Origin: Emiliania huxleyi CCMP1516
Lineage: Eukaryota > Haptophyta > Isochrysidales > Noelaerhabdaceae
Length of the DNA stretch: 22,702 nt
Direction: 5' to 3'
Assembly: GCF_000372725.1 (NCBI RefSeq)
Contig: NW_005200970.1
Coordinates: 279,289-301,990 of the forward strand
Below are positions 1 to 7,606 of the stretch, one piece after another. A model generated the notes under the pieces. It was not told where the DNA came from, did no database searches, and worked only from the letters and a program-made list of their open reading frames with translations. The first letter of the stretch is position 1. The number at the start of each line of letters is the position of its first letter. The translations under genes and the position numbers were made by a program.

Positions 1-121
1 CGACGGCGGAGGAGGAGGAGGAGGAGGAGGAGGAGGAGGCGGAGGCGGCGGAGGCGGCGGAGGCGGAGGGGGAGGAGGGGGAGGCGGAGGAGGAGGCGGA
101 GGCGGAGGCGGAGGCGGAGGC
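1..121 (+). repeat. GGA/GGC trinucleotide low-complexity tract
   Basis: Purine-rich GGA and GGC triplets fill the window start. In the frame of the following exon they read as an uninterrupted poly-glycine run of about 40 codons. It may be an expanded coding tract of the TFIP11-like gene or the end of an intron; nothing here decides between them. Confidence 0.7.
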
Positions 122-1296
122 GCGTGCGGTGCGGCGGTGGCGCTGCTGTCTCCGTGGCGTGAGGTGCTCGACGCTGCGTCGTGGCGAGGGCTGCTGGCGC
201 GAGGCGTCCTCCCGAAGCTGGCCGAGGTGACGAGAGCTGGGGAGAGATGGGGAGAGGTGGGGAGAGGTGGGGAGAGAGGGGGAGAGGTGGGGAGAGGTGG
301 GGAGAGGTGGGGAGAGGTGGGGAGAGGGGGGGAGAGAGGGGGAGAGAGGGGGAGAGAGGGGGAGAGAGGGGGAGAGAGGGGGAGAGATGGGGAGAGGTGG
401 GGAGAGGTGGGGAGAGATGATGGGGAGAGATGATGGGGAGAGGTGGGGAGAGGTGGGGAGAGGTGGGGAGAGGTGGGGAGAGGTGGGGAGAGATGGGGAG
501 AGGTGGGGAGAGGTGGGGAGATCTGGGGAGAGATGGGGAGAGATGCCAATGCCGGACGAGACAGCCTTCCTGTATCAGTACGATTGCGATCAGGGTTGTC
601 ATCGTTCCCATGATGAGCATCCTTCCTAGGGGAGTGTACCCGAGACGACACCCTCCCTATGGTTGCCCTATGGTTGCGGTTACGAGTATGCGTGTCATTG
701 CTAGGGGATGGCGGCCTTCAGAGTCAACCCCGCCGACCAGAAGCTCGGCCCGGTCCGGCGCGTGCTCGCGTGGGCGGCTCTTCGTAGATCTCCCAATATC
801 TCCCCAGATCTCCCCAGATCTCCCCAGATCTCCCAAGATCTCCCAATATCTCCCCAGATCTCCCCAGATCTCCCAATATCTCCCCAGATCTCCCCAGATC
901 TCCCCATCTCTCCATATCTCCCCACCTCTCCCCATCTCTCGGTCCGGCGCGTGCTCGTGTGGGCGGCTCGTTGTCGGGCGGGCGCAGCTCGCGGCTGAAT
1001 GAGATATGGGGAGATATGGGGAGATATGGGGAGATAAGGCGCAGCTCGCGGCCGAATGAGCTCCGAGTGAGCTCCATGCTCATTGCTGAGTAGGCGGGCT
1101 TGCTCGGCTTGGAGCAGCTCGCGGCGCTGCTGCTGCGCGCCCGCCGTGCGATGAGGTGTGAACAGCGTCTCTTCACACCCACTGCTGTGAATAGGCGCTG
1201 CTGCTGCGCACCTTCTTCCCGCGCTGGCCGGCGGCGGTAGATGCGGGGGTAGCAGCAGCAGTAGCAGCGGTAGCAGCAGCAGCAGCAGCAGCAGCA

Positions 1297-1337
<41 letters not shown>

Positions 1338-2509
1338 GCTTTCGTTCCAAGATCGCGGACCCCTCCTCCTCCTCTCGCCCAAGCGACTTGGCGAGCTCAC
1401 CTACCTTACCCACCTCCCCTCCCCGCGCCGTAGGCTGGCAGCCCTCGCCGAGTGGCTCGGCCAGGCCCCCGATCGATTGATGAGTTAATGACTAGCCGAT
1501 CAATTAATTACTAAGTCGCTGAGTGGCTCGGCCAGGACCCCGACTGATTAATTAATGAATGACGAGCCGATTAATTCATTACTAACTCGCCGCGTGGCTC
1601 GGCCAGGACCCCGACTGGGGCGAGGTCTCGCAGTGGTACTGCGGCTGGAAGGCGCTGCTCCTCCGGCCGGCGCCCGCCTCCCCCTCGACGGCGGGCGGGC
1701 CTAATGAGCCAGCAATTCGGGGTGACTCCGGAGCCGACCATTCAATCAGGCGCCCGGCCTCATCGACGATGTCGCCGTGCGGGCGCGCTTCGACGCGGCG
1801 CTGCACCGCATCAACGCGGCCTTGGACGCGGAGCAGGCGCTACCACACCACCCACGGGACCGAACCCACACTGGATTCGGTACTCTGGAGGTATGGGACG
1901 TAGGTGCCGGACGCCGCCGCGGCGCGCGAGGGCGGCGCGGACGGCACGCCGCCGCCGCCGCCGCCCCGATGGGAGGGGGAGGAGGAGGAGGAGGAGGAGG
2001 AGGAGGCCGCGGCGGCGGCGAGCGGAGGAGGCGAGGGCGTGCGGAGGCCGGCGGAGGAGGAGGCGGCGCGGCGCGGCGCCGACGGCGAGCCGACGCTGCG
2101 CGAGATGCTGGAGCGGCTCGCTTCGCTGCACGGCGCCGTCTCAGTAGTAGTGGCAGTAGTGGTAATAGTAGTAGTGGTAGTAGTAGTAGTGGTAGCCTGA
2201 CTGCGAGCTGTGTGCGCAGGCGCCGTCTTCATGCCGCTCGGGGTGCGCAGCGAGGGGCGCGCCGTCTTCTCGTTTGGCGGCGTGCAGGTGGTGCTCCCCA
2301 TATCTCCCCAGATCTCCCCAGATCTCCCCAGATCTCCCCATATCTCGTTTGGCGGGTTGCAGGTGGTGCTCGACAGCGACAAGAAGCTGGTGTACGCGCG
2401 CCAGCTGGGCGGGGGAGGGGGAGGGGGAGGGGGCGGGGGAGGGTTCCGCCCTATCAGCCTCAAGGAGCTCGTCGCGCTTGCCGGTGGGTCTGCGGGAGAG
2501 GGCGCGTGA
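1..2509 (+). CDS. TFIP11: TFIP11/STIP/Ntr1-like spliceosome disassembly factor, C-terminal part (10 exons, 5'-partial)
   Basis: This is the C-terminal GCFC region of the tuftelin-interacting protein 11 family. That G-patch protein activates the DEAH helicase DHX15/Prp43 to take spliceosomes apart in the nucleus. The G-patch would lie upstream of the window. My exon model is: to 226, 705-773, 1094-1123, 1195-1226, 1434-1464, 1607-1669, 1750-1836, 1904-2132, 2220-2287 and 2363-2509 (stop TGA). Joined exons give family landmarks in order: SPWREVL, GVLPKLAE, FRVNPADQ, TFFPRWLAALAEWL, WYCGWKALL, RARFDAALHRINAAL, LREMLERLASLHGAVFMPLG, then FRPISLKELVAL at the end. The 16-residue spacing between the W of VLAW and FFPRW equals that I recall for the human protein. 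Seven of nine introns are GC-AG. Exon 8 carries an added Pro, poly-Glu and Ala insert, and exon 10 a poly-Gly insert. The Gly-rich 5' end (1-121) is open in frame but could be intron. Confidence 0.85.
230..543 (+). repeat. 10-bp minisatellite (GGGGAGAGGT type) in TFIP11-like intron 1
   Basis: About thirty variants of GGGGAGAGGT/GGGGAGAGGG/GGGGAGAGAT are arranged head to tail. They occupy most of the 478-bp intron 227-704 (GTGACG donor, TGCTAG acceptor). The many Gly/Glu/Arg-rich open frames here are a by-product of the repeat. Strand asymmetry is strong: nearly all purine on the sense strand. Confidence 0.9.
784..937 (+). repeat. 10-bp AGATCTCCCC minisatellite
   Basis: Head-to-tail decamers with consensus AGATCTCCCC and occasional AATATCTCCC variants. 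The reverse complement matches the GATCTGGGGA end of the intron 1 array. It translates as repeated ISPDLPRSPQ on one strand and GRSGEIWGDL on the other, which explains several spurious open frames. Confidence 0.9.
1001..1037 (+). repeat. Short ATATGGGGAG minisatellite, 3-4 copies
   Basis: Three to four decamers of the GAGATATGGG type lie between 22-bp direct repeats within TFIP11-like intron 2. They are related to the neighbouring arrays by the GAGAT core. Confidence 0.85.
1250..1335 (+). repeat. (CAG)n trinucleotide microsatellite in TFIP11-like intron 4
   Basis: A run of CAG triplets with a few TAG and CGG interruptions, inside the inferred GC-AG intron 1227-1433 (donor GCCGGCGGC, acceptor CCGTAG). 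On the minus strand it reads as poly-Ala, poly-Leu or poly-Cys, giving misleading open frames. Confidence 0.9.
1450..1614 (+). repeat. 71-bp tandem repeat forming TFIP11-like intron 5
   Basis: Copies start at 1450, 1521 and 1592, each exactly 71 bp apart and each opening with a GTGGCTCGGCCAG core. The first copy begins in exon 5 and supplies the GC donor after CAG at 1464. The third supplies the acceptor CAG at 1606 and runs into exon 6. The intron (1465-1606) is therefore 142 bp, exactly two periods. The AT-rich halves carry ATTAATTA motifs and in-frame stops, so they cannot be coding. Confidence 0.9.
2142..2195 (+). repeat. (GTA)n microsatellite in TFIP11-like intron 8
   Basis: Imperfect GTA/GTG triplets fill the middle of the 87-bp GC-AG intron 2133-2219. 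The intron opens with GCGCCGTCT, and the next exon opens with the same nine bases. Confidence 0.85.
2288..2362 (+). other. 75-bp GT-AG intron 9 with AGATCTCCCC array between duplicated exon ends
   Basis: The donor GCAG|GTGGTGCTC and acceptor TTGCAG|GTGGTGCTC sit inside two copies of one 28-bp segment (2269-2296 and 2344-2371) that differ at two bases. Between them lie about four decamers of the AGATCTCCCC minisatellite (2297-2343). Length is a multiple of three with no in-frame stop, so retention would add 25 residues (ISPQISPDLPRSP type) to the protein. Confidence 0.85.
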
Positions 2510-3060
2510 GCGCGGGGCCCCGTGCTCGGCGCGGTGGCCGGTGCGCCCCGCCTCCGAGCTCCGTGCACCGCGTCCTAGAGCTGACAGTGTGCGCCCCCGA
2601 CTTCTTTATAACGACCCGTTAATACGACCCGCGTCCCTCACACCAAGATGCAGCCCCCCAAAGGGTACAGTCACGTGACTAAAGTACGGCAAACCTCGGA
2701 CATTTTACGAACTCCTTGGCGACGTGCGCGTCGCGTCGCCAAGGCTCGGCGACCAGAGGGTCGTACACTCGGCTGGCTGCGCGGGCTGTTGCGCGTGCTG
2801 CAGCGTTGGGTGGACGTGATCACTGTACGCTCGCTTGCACACGCACGCCTGGTTGGCCAGGGCGGAGGCATTCACGCAGCCGCTCAGTGCGCCGTCGAGC
2901 CGCGACACGTCAAGCAGAGGCACCCCGCCGCCGCCTGCAGCAGCACTCCCGTCTCTCCACCTTCCATCGCGACTGTCCCGCTCGCGCCGTTGCAGCGCAC
3001 TCGCCTTACCGCTAAACCGAGCACTCAAGAAGTATCGGGATATGGAGCAGGGGGCTGCAG
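2510..3060. other. Intergenic stretch, no supported gene
   Basis: Overlapping open frames exist on both strands, including a 128-codon one on the minus strand (2705-3091), but none has recognisable family features. A 12-bp palindrome centred on CACGTG lies at 2669-2680, an E-box-type site by sequence only. A perfect hairpin follows at 2714-2744. Confidence 0.5.
2714..2744. other. Perfect inverted repeat / hairpin
   Basis: CCTTGGCGACG at 2714-2724 is the exact reverse complement of CGTCGCCAAGG at 2734-2744, with a 9-base loop. It lies about 200 bp after the TFIP11-like stop codon. It could fold in a 3' transcript or be a small mobile-element scar. No function can be assigned. Confidence 0.7.
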
Positions 3061-3255
3061 ATGCGGCAATTGCCGAGTGTGAGGAGGGCATTGACGAATG
3101 AGCATGTGCAGAGCATCAGAGATTACATTGTTTGCCGCCGCGTGGACCGCACAGCCTTTCTGCGCAACGTGCAGAGGATCGCCGAGTGCATTGTGCACTT
3201 CTTCCTCATCGAGGAACTCGTGGCCGAGGACGATCAGCTCGTGATCGTGGACTGA
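3061..3255 (+). CDS. Small hypothetical ORF, 64 aa
   Basis: ATG at 3061 opens a frame containing SIRDYIVCRRVDRTAFLRN and ending in an acidic ELVAEDDQLVIVD. Composition resembles real protein more than the flanking frames do, with an amphipathic middle and a balanced charge pattern. I do not recognise the family. Another open frame ending RALKKYRDMEQGAADAAIAE overlaps its start one frame away, so this could be the last exon of a spliced gene or a frameshifted remnant. The stop is TGA. Confidence 0.25.
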   Translation: MRQLPSVRRALTNEHVQSIRDYIVCRRVDRTAFLRNVQRIAECIVHFFLIEELVAEDDQLVIVD

Positions 3256-4380
3256 GCCGCATCACAGCTCGAGTGCTCTAGGTGGGGTTTCTCGTACCAC
3301 CGTCGTGCTCTCGTGCAAGGGCGGACCCACTTGCTCCACGCCCGCCCCTCGTAGACGGTTACCGGGAGCCATCGGAGATCATCTCGGGTCTCTGAGCGGG
3401 TACGATGTGGCGGCGTTCCGTCCGCCGGAGCCACGCGAGCGCAGCGAGCCGAAGCAAATTTTGAGCTGTGGCCTGTGGCCTGTGGGCTGTATCTGCTATC
3501 TGCTAGTGGCTGGGGCAGGCGCAAGTGTTGTTCGCGCTCCCTAGCTCTTTGGTATTGTTGTTCAGCCGGCCTAACGTTAGCTACTGTTGTTGGGGAGCCC
3601 CACTGTTGTTCTGTTGTTACTGTTAACACTAGCAACACTGTTCAGCTCTTAACGTTTGGTGTACCTGTCTGTGTTTTTGTGCCAGTGCGCGCCAGACCCG
3701 TGCCCAGTGTCGTGCGAGGGGGTATAAAATTCTTTTTCGCACGATCACTCAACTCTTCGGACGTTTCCCGGCTTGGACCTGGTTTGTCAAAAAGGAATTA
3801 TTCGTGCAAGCGCGGACTGGCGCAGACTACCACACACCGGCACACCACCGGAGCCGCCTAAGCGACTCCTATAGAAAGAAGGAGAGCGAGAACACTTTTT
3901 TCTTTTTTCAGGACGACGAAAAAGAGAATTTTACAACCAAAGCCGTTCGCGCACGCACGATTCACACGACAGACAAAGAGAAACTCAGGACATTCTTTAA
4001 AAGTTTTATAGCCCGGTCGAACACCCCGGGTCGCGATTTTGGCAAGTGAATACGGGCGCTTTTTGACGATGAAATAAGAATCTACTGCCCGAGGGAAACA
4101 CATAGACACCCACATGGTTGACCAACCCTAAGTGTGTGAGGGTCAGTGTTCACATTCACACCCCACTGGCACCGTGGCACTGTACAGTGTGCAGACCGAC
4201 ATACAGCACGCACAATGTAGCACTTACTAGTAAGCGCGCGCATCCCCCGCGCTCGCCCTCCACGGCCGCTGAGCGGCGCAACGCACATGCCTCCCTCGCG
4301 CGCGCTAGCGGCTCGGCGAGGTCGGCCGGCGCGAGCACAACCCCAAGACGATGCCGTAACGCGTAAGCGGGTGGCTGCGC
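3256..4380. other. Intergenic region with repeat relics, no supported gene
   Basis: A less GC-rich stretch than its surroundings. It holds TGTTG-rich sequence (3555-3640), a segment GTGCCAGTGCGCGCCAG (3681-3697) recurring as a close variant near 15149, a TATAAAA at 3722-3728, and a segment at about 3915-3980 related to 21758-21825. No open frame with family resemblance was seen. Confidence 0.5.
3915..3980 (-). repeat. Dispersed repeat copy shared with 21758-21825
   Basis: Read on the minus strand, this segment (CTGTCGTGTGAATCG, then TTGGTTGTAAAATTCTC) aligns with small gaps to plus-strand 21758-21825 (CTGTCGCGTGAATCG, then TTTGTTGTAAATTTC). Similar AATTTTACAACAAAA sequence is at 20368-20382. 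It is a degenerate interspersed repeat of unknown class. Confidence 0.55.
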
Positions 4381-5172
4381 CGCCGCTGCGCCGTCGGGGC
4401 GACGGCGACGGCGGCGACGGCGGCAGCGGGCCGGGCAGCGGCGGTGGCGGTGGCGGTGGTAAGGGCGGCGGCGTCGAGGGCGGCGGCGTCGAGGGCGGCG
4501 GCGGCGACGGCGGCGGCGGGCTCGGTGGGGGCGGCGACGGTGGAGGCGGCGAGGGAGGCGGCGGGCTCGGAGGCGGCGGCGAGGGCTGCGGCGGCGAGGG
4601 CTGCGGCGGCAAGGGCGGCGGCGGCGAGGGCGGCGGCGGCGCCGAGGGGGGAGGCGGCGACGGCGGCGGCGGGCTGGGCGGCGGCGGGCTGGGCGGCGGC
4701 GGGCTGGGCGGCGGCGGCGGCGGCAACGGCGGGCTCGGTGGGGGCGGCGACGGTAGAGGCGGCGAGGGAGGCGGCAGGCTCGGAGGCGGCGATGAGGGAC
4801 GCGTGGCTAGGGCGGCGGCGGCGAGGGCGGATGTGGCGAGGGCGGATGCGGCGGCGGCGGACTGGGCGGAGGCGGGCTGGGCGGCGGAGAGGACTGGGCG
4901 GCGTGCGGCGACGGCTGCGGCGGCGAGGGCAGCGGCGGCGACGGTGGCGGAAGTGAGGGCGGCGGCGGCAACGGCGGCGGCGGCGACGGCGGCGGCGGGC
5001 TCAGTGGGGGCAGCGACGGTGGAGGCGGCGAGGGAGGCGGCGGGCTACGCGGCGGCGGCGAGGGCGGCGGCGGCGAGGGGAGGCGGCACGGCGGCAGTGG
5101 GCTGTGGGCGGCGGCGGACTGGGCGGCGGCAACGACGGCGGCGGCGGCGGTGAGGGCGGTGGGGGGCTCAGA

Positions 5173-5225
<53 letters not shown>

Positions 5226-5395
5226 GCTCGGTGGGGGCGGTGACGGCGGCGGCGAGGGAGGCGGCAGGCTCGGAGGCAGCGGTGAGGGCGGCGGCGGCGG
5301 CGAGGGCGGCGGCGGCGAGGGCGGCGGCGGCGAGGGCGGCGGCGCCGGCGATTGCGAGGCAGCGACGGCGGCCTGCTGCGGCAGCGGGGGCGAGG

Positions 5396-5426
<31 letters not shown>

Positions 5427-5529
5427 CGGTGAGGGCTGCGGCGAGAAGGACGGAGGCCGCGACGGCGGAGGCCGCGGCGGCGGCAGTGGGCCGGGCGGCG
5501 GCGGCGACGGCAACGGTGGCGGCGGTGAG

Positions 5530-5594
<65 letters not shown>

Positions 5595-5717
5595 GCTCGG
5601 TGCGAACCCGACCGTGGAGACGGCGAGGGAGGTGGTGGGCTAGGCGGCGGCGGTGAGGCCAGCTGCGGTGAGGGCGGCGGCTGCGAGGGCGGAGGCGGCG
5701 ACGGCGGCAGCGGGCCG

Positions 5718-5756
<39 letters not shown>

Positions 5757-6590
5757 AGTGAGGGTGGCGGCGGTGAGGGCGACGGCGGCGACGGCGGCGG
5801 CGGTGACGGCGGCGGTGGTGGGGGGCTCTCGTCGGAGGCGGCGGTGAGGGCGGTGGCGGCGAGGGGGATGGCGGGCTNNNNNNNNNNNNNNNNNNNNNNN
5901 NNNNNNNNNNNNNNNNNNNNNNNNNNNNNNNNNNNNNNNNNNNNNNNNNNNNNNNNNNNNNNNNNNNNNNNNNNNNNGCTTGGTGGCGGCGGGCTCGGAG
6001 GCGGTTGCGATGGCGGCGGCGGGCTCGGCGGCAGCGGCCGTGGCGGGCTTGGGGGCGGCGGCGAGGGAGGCAGCGGTGACGCGGAGGCGGACTGGGCGGC
6101 GGCGGCGACGGCGGTGGTTGGCTTGGTGGGGGCAAGGCGACAGTGGGGGTGGCGAGGGCGGAGAAGGCGCCGGCAGAGGGGGCGACGGCGGCGCGGGCTC
6201 GGCGGTGGCGGCGACGGTGGCGGCGGCGAGGGCGGCGGCGGCGAGGGCGGCGGCGGGCTCGGCGGCGGCGGCGGCGAGGGCGAGGGACGCGCCTGAGGTG
6301 CAGGGAGGGCGTCAATACTCACAGCACTGGTGGTTCGGCCTCTAGGAGGCGGGCGGCACCCGAGCGGCTGGCGTATTTTCCGGCCAGGCCGACGAGGGTG
6401 AAGGCGTCGATGAGCATCAAGCCGCCCCGTGGGCCGCGCCAGGGCCGCGGCGGGTCCTGGCGACCCCTCGAGGGAGGCCAGGGTGGCCAGGGCAGCAGTC
6501 ACAGCCTGGGAGGAAAAGTGCGCCGCCGACGCGCACTTCTCGCGCGGGTCATTCTCGGAGCTGTCGGGGGCGTGCGAAGCTACCGCCTGC
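4380..6590 (-). CDS. Putative proline-rich (SPPPP)n extensin/pherophorin-like protein, broken model
   Basis: On the minus strand one frame stays open from about 6590 down to 6220. It reads through an ordinary-looking segment (NDPREKCASAAHFSS, then AALATLASLEG) into SPPPPSPPPP repeats like those of hydroxyproline-rich cell-surface glycoproteins. Further down the SPPPP pattern continues to about 4480 but hops between frames, and an assembly gap interrupts it. No initiator ATG or stop can be fixed. The hopping could reflect introns, assembly errors in the repeat, or simply non-coding GGC expansion. Read on the plus strand the same DNA gives poly-Gly/Ala frames. I treat it as a low-confidence gene. 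Confidence 0.25.
4395..6296. repeat. GGC/GAGGGC low-complexity satellite domain
   Basis: About 1.9 kb of GGCGGCGGCGAGGGC-type repeats, with nearly pure (GGC)n runs around 5175-5223, 5537-5593 and 5718-5756. Several longer blocks recur, for example CGGGCTCGGTGGGGGCGGCGA near 4517 and 4730. The plus strand is strongly G-rich over C, so G-quadruplex formation is plausible. The sequencing gap falls inside it. Confidence 0.9.
5878..5977. other. Assembly gap (100 N)
   Basis: Exactly 100 unspecified bases, the conventional placeholder for a gap of unknown size. It sits within the GGC repeat domain, so the true length of that domain is unknown. Confidence 0.98.
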
Positions 6591-6599
6591 GAACGGCCG

Positions 6600-7606
6600 G
6601 TTGGCAGACGTCATGGCCGGCATGTACGACCCTTAAGAACCCGCGTACGACCAGAAGGTCGGCTGTGAGGCGAGGCTGAAACCAGCCCAAAAACTGGTGG
6701 ATTTGTGTTGCTGACAATTGAGGGCGTGAACTGACGGCAGGCAAGCCGGCAGGTGGGGGGCGGGGATGTGCCGGGTGGATCCCCAAGCGGGCGAGCCGGG
6801 CCCGTGCATAGTTCGGGCGCGGCGGGCGCGCGAGCATGAGAAAGACGCACCGACATGCTGGCGCTACCGGTCTCTTGTTGCCTGATTTTGACGATTCTCG
6901 TTGGACCGTCGCTCGGAGCGAAATCCCAAAACCTCTCAGCTCAAAGGGGGAATTTATTTGTTTGGGCAGTGTTCGACCGGGCTACGTCTTTAGCGAAAAA
7001 TCCTTTATTTGAGGCATACGAAGCTGGTACTCGAGCCCTGCGGCCTGGCATCGCATTCCGCAAGCCATGCCGCAAGGCGGAAAGTTCTTTTTCTTGATCA
7101 CCCGCAGCCCTCGATAAATAAATTAAAACGGACACCTCTGCAACAACATGTACATGTACATGTTGTGCATGCACTCTCTGTGAGATGGGTAAAATGGACG
7201 ACAGGTCCCCGCCCCCTTGCGATCTTTGTGCAGGGTTCTCTGTGGATGTGGTCGGCGACTCTAGCCGGGGTCGTCCTCCCAACGGGGGACTAGCAAAGCA
7301 CGAGCCGTCTTCCAGACATGGTCCCGCAGCCCTCGAAGACGAAGTGGGCCTCCGCGTCCTCCGATTTCCTCAACTCTGAGAGTGAACTCTCACGCCGTCA
7401 CGGTCCACACCCTTTACCCGCTTGGGGCGTGACGTGCCTACTCTCTCTAAAAGTGTAACCAAGAACCCCATCCCTCACTCGTCACTGCTCAGAGTCACCA
7501 CAAGCCATGCAGCCGACAGCCGAGCCGCAAGGGGGCGCGCGCACACACACACACACGCACGCCGACCCCGACAGGCGGGCAGGCGCCGCGTCCCTCACAG
7601 CTCCAT
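6600..7606. other. Region without a confidently assigned gene
   Basis: One plus-strand frame at 6855-7097 (80 codons) starts with a signal-peptide-like MLALPVSCCLILTILVG but has no recognisable continuation. It could be a first exon or chance. A 22-bp perfect palindrome is at 7144-7165. A short (CA)n tract is at 7541-7560. The tail of the SLP phosphatase transcript presumably lies just below 7607. Confidence 0.4.
7144..7165. other. 22-bp perfect palindrome built of ACATGT
   Basis: The segment is its own reverse complement, with core ATGTACATGTACAT and ends CAAC/GTTG. A related ACATGTACATGTTGTACATGT occurs at 9724-9744, inside the SINE/MITE-like insertion. It may be a repeat-element end or a dyad protein-binding site. 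Confidence 0.7.

Larger units (their letters stand above)
774..1093 (+). other. TFIP11-like intron 2 with two nested duplications around minisatellites
   Basis: This is a GC-AG intron: donor TGG|GCGGCTC, acceptor GAGTAG|GCGGGCTT. Inside are two minisatellite blocks, 784-937 (AGATCTCCCC/AATATCTCCCC type) and 1001-1037 (ATATGGGGAG type). The first lies between two near-identical copies of the end of exon 2 (about 750-780 and 941-971). The second lies between two 22-bp copies (980-1002 and 1039-1060) that differ at one base. Splicing it out joins VLAW to AGLLGLEQLA in frame. Confidence 0.75.

Noticed and set aside
137..629. Gly/Glu/Arg-rich open frames up to 120 codons
   Set aside because: Beyond codon 226 they are translations of the GGGGAGAGGT decamer array inside an inferred intron, open in several frames at once.
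657..1413. Minus-strand frames with GRSGEIWGDL and poly-Ala/Cys/Leu
   Set aside because: Products of the AGATCTCCCC and CAG repeats, antisense to well-supported TFIP11-like exons.
1840..2568. Minus-strand 242-codon frame
   Set aside because: Antisense shadow of TFIP11-like exons 8-10; no family features and dominated by Ser/Pro/Thr runs.
2705..3091. Minus-strand 128-codon frame (PLLDVSRLDGALS)
   Set aside because: Looks mildly protein-like but has no recognisable motif and overlaps competing plus-strand frames; not enough to call a gene.
3722..3728. TATAAAA as a core promoter
   Set aside because: No gene with support begins downstream and it sits in degenerate repeat-like sequence; noted only.
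4807..6315. 502-codon minus-strand frame across the N gap
   Set aside because: It reads through 100 unknown bases and alternates Arg-, Ala- and SPPPP-rich stretches, the signature of frame drift in a repeat rather than one protein.
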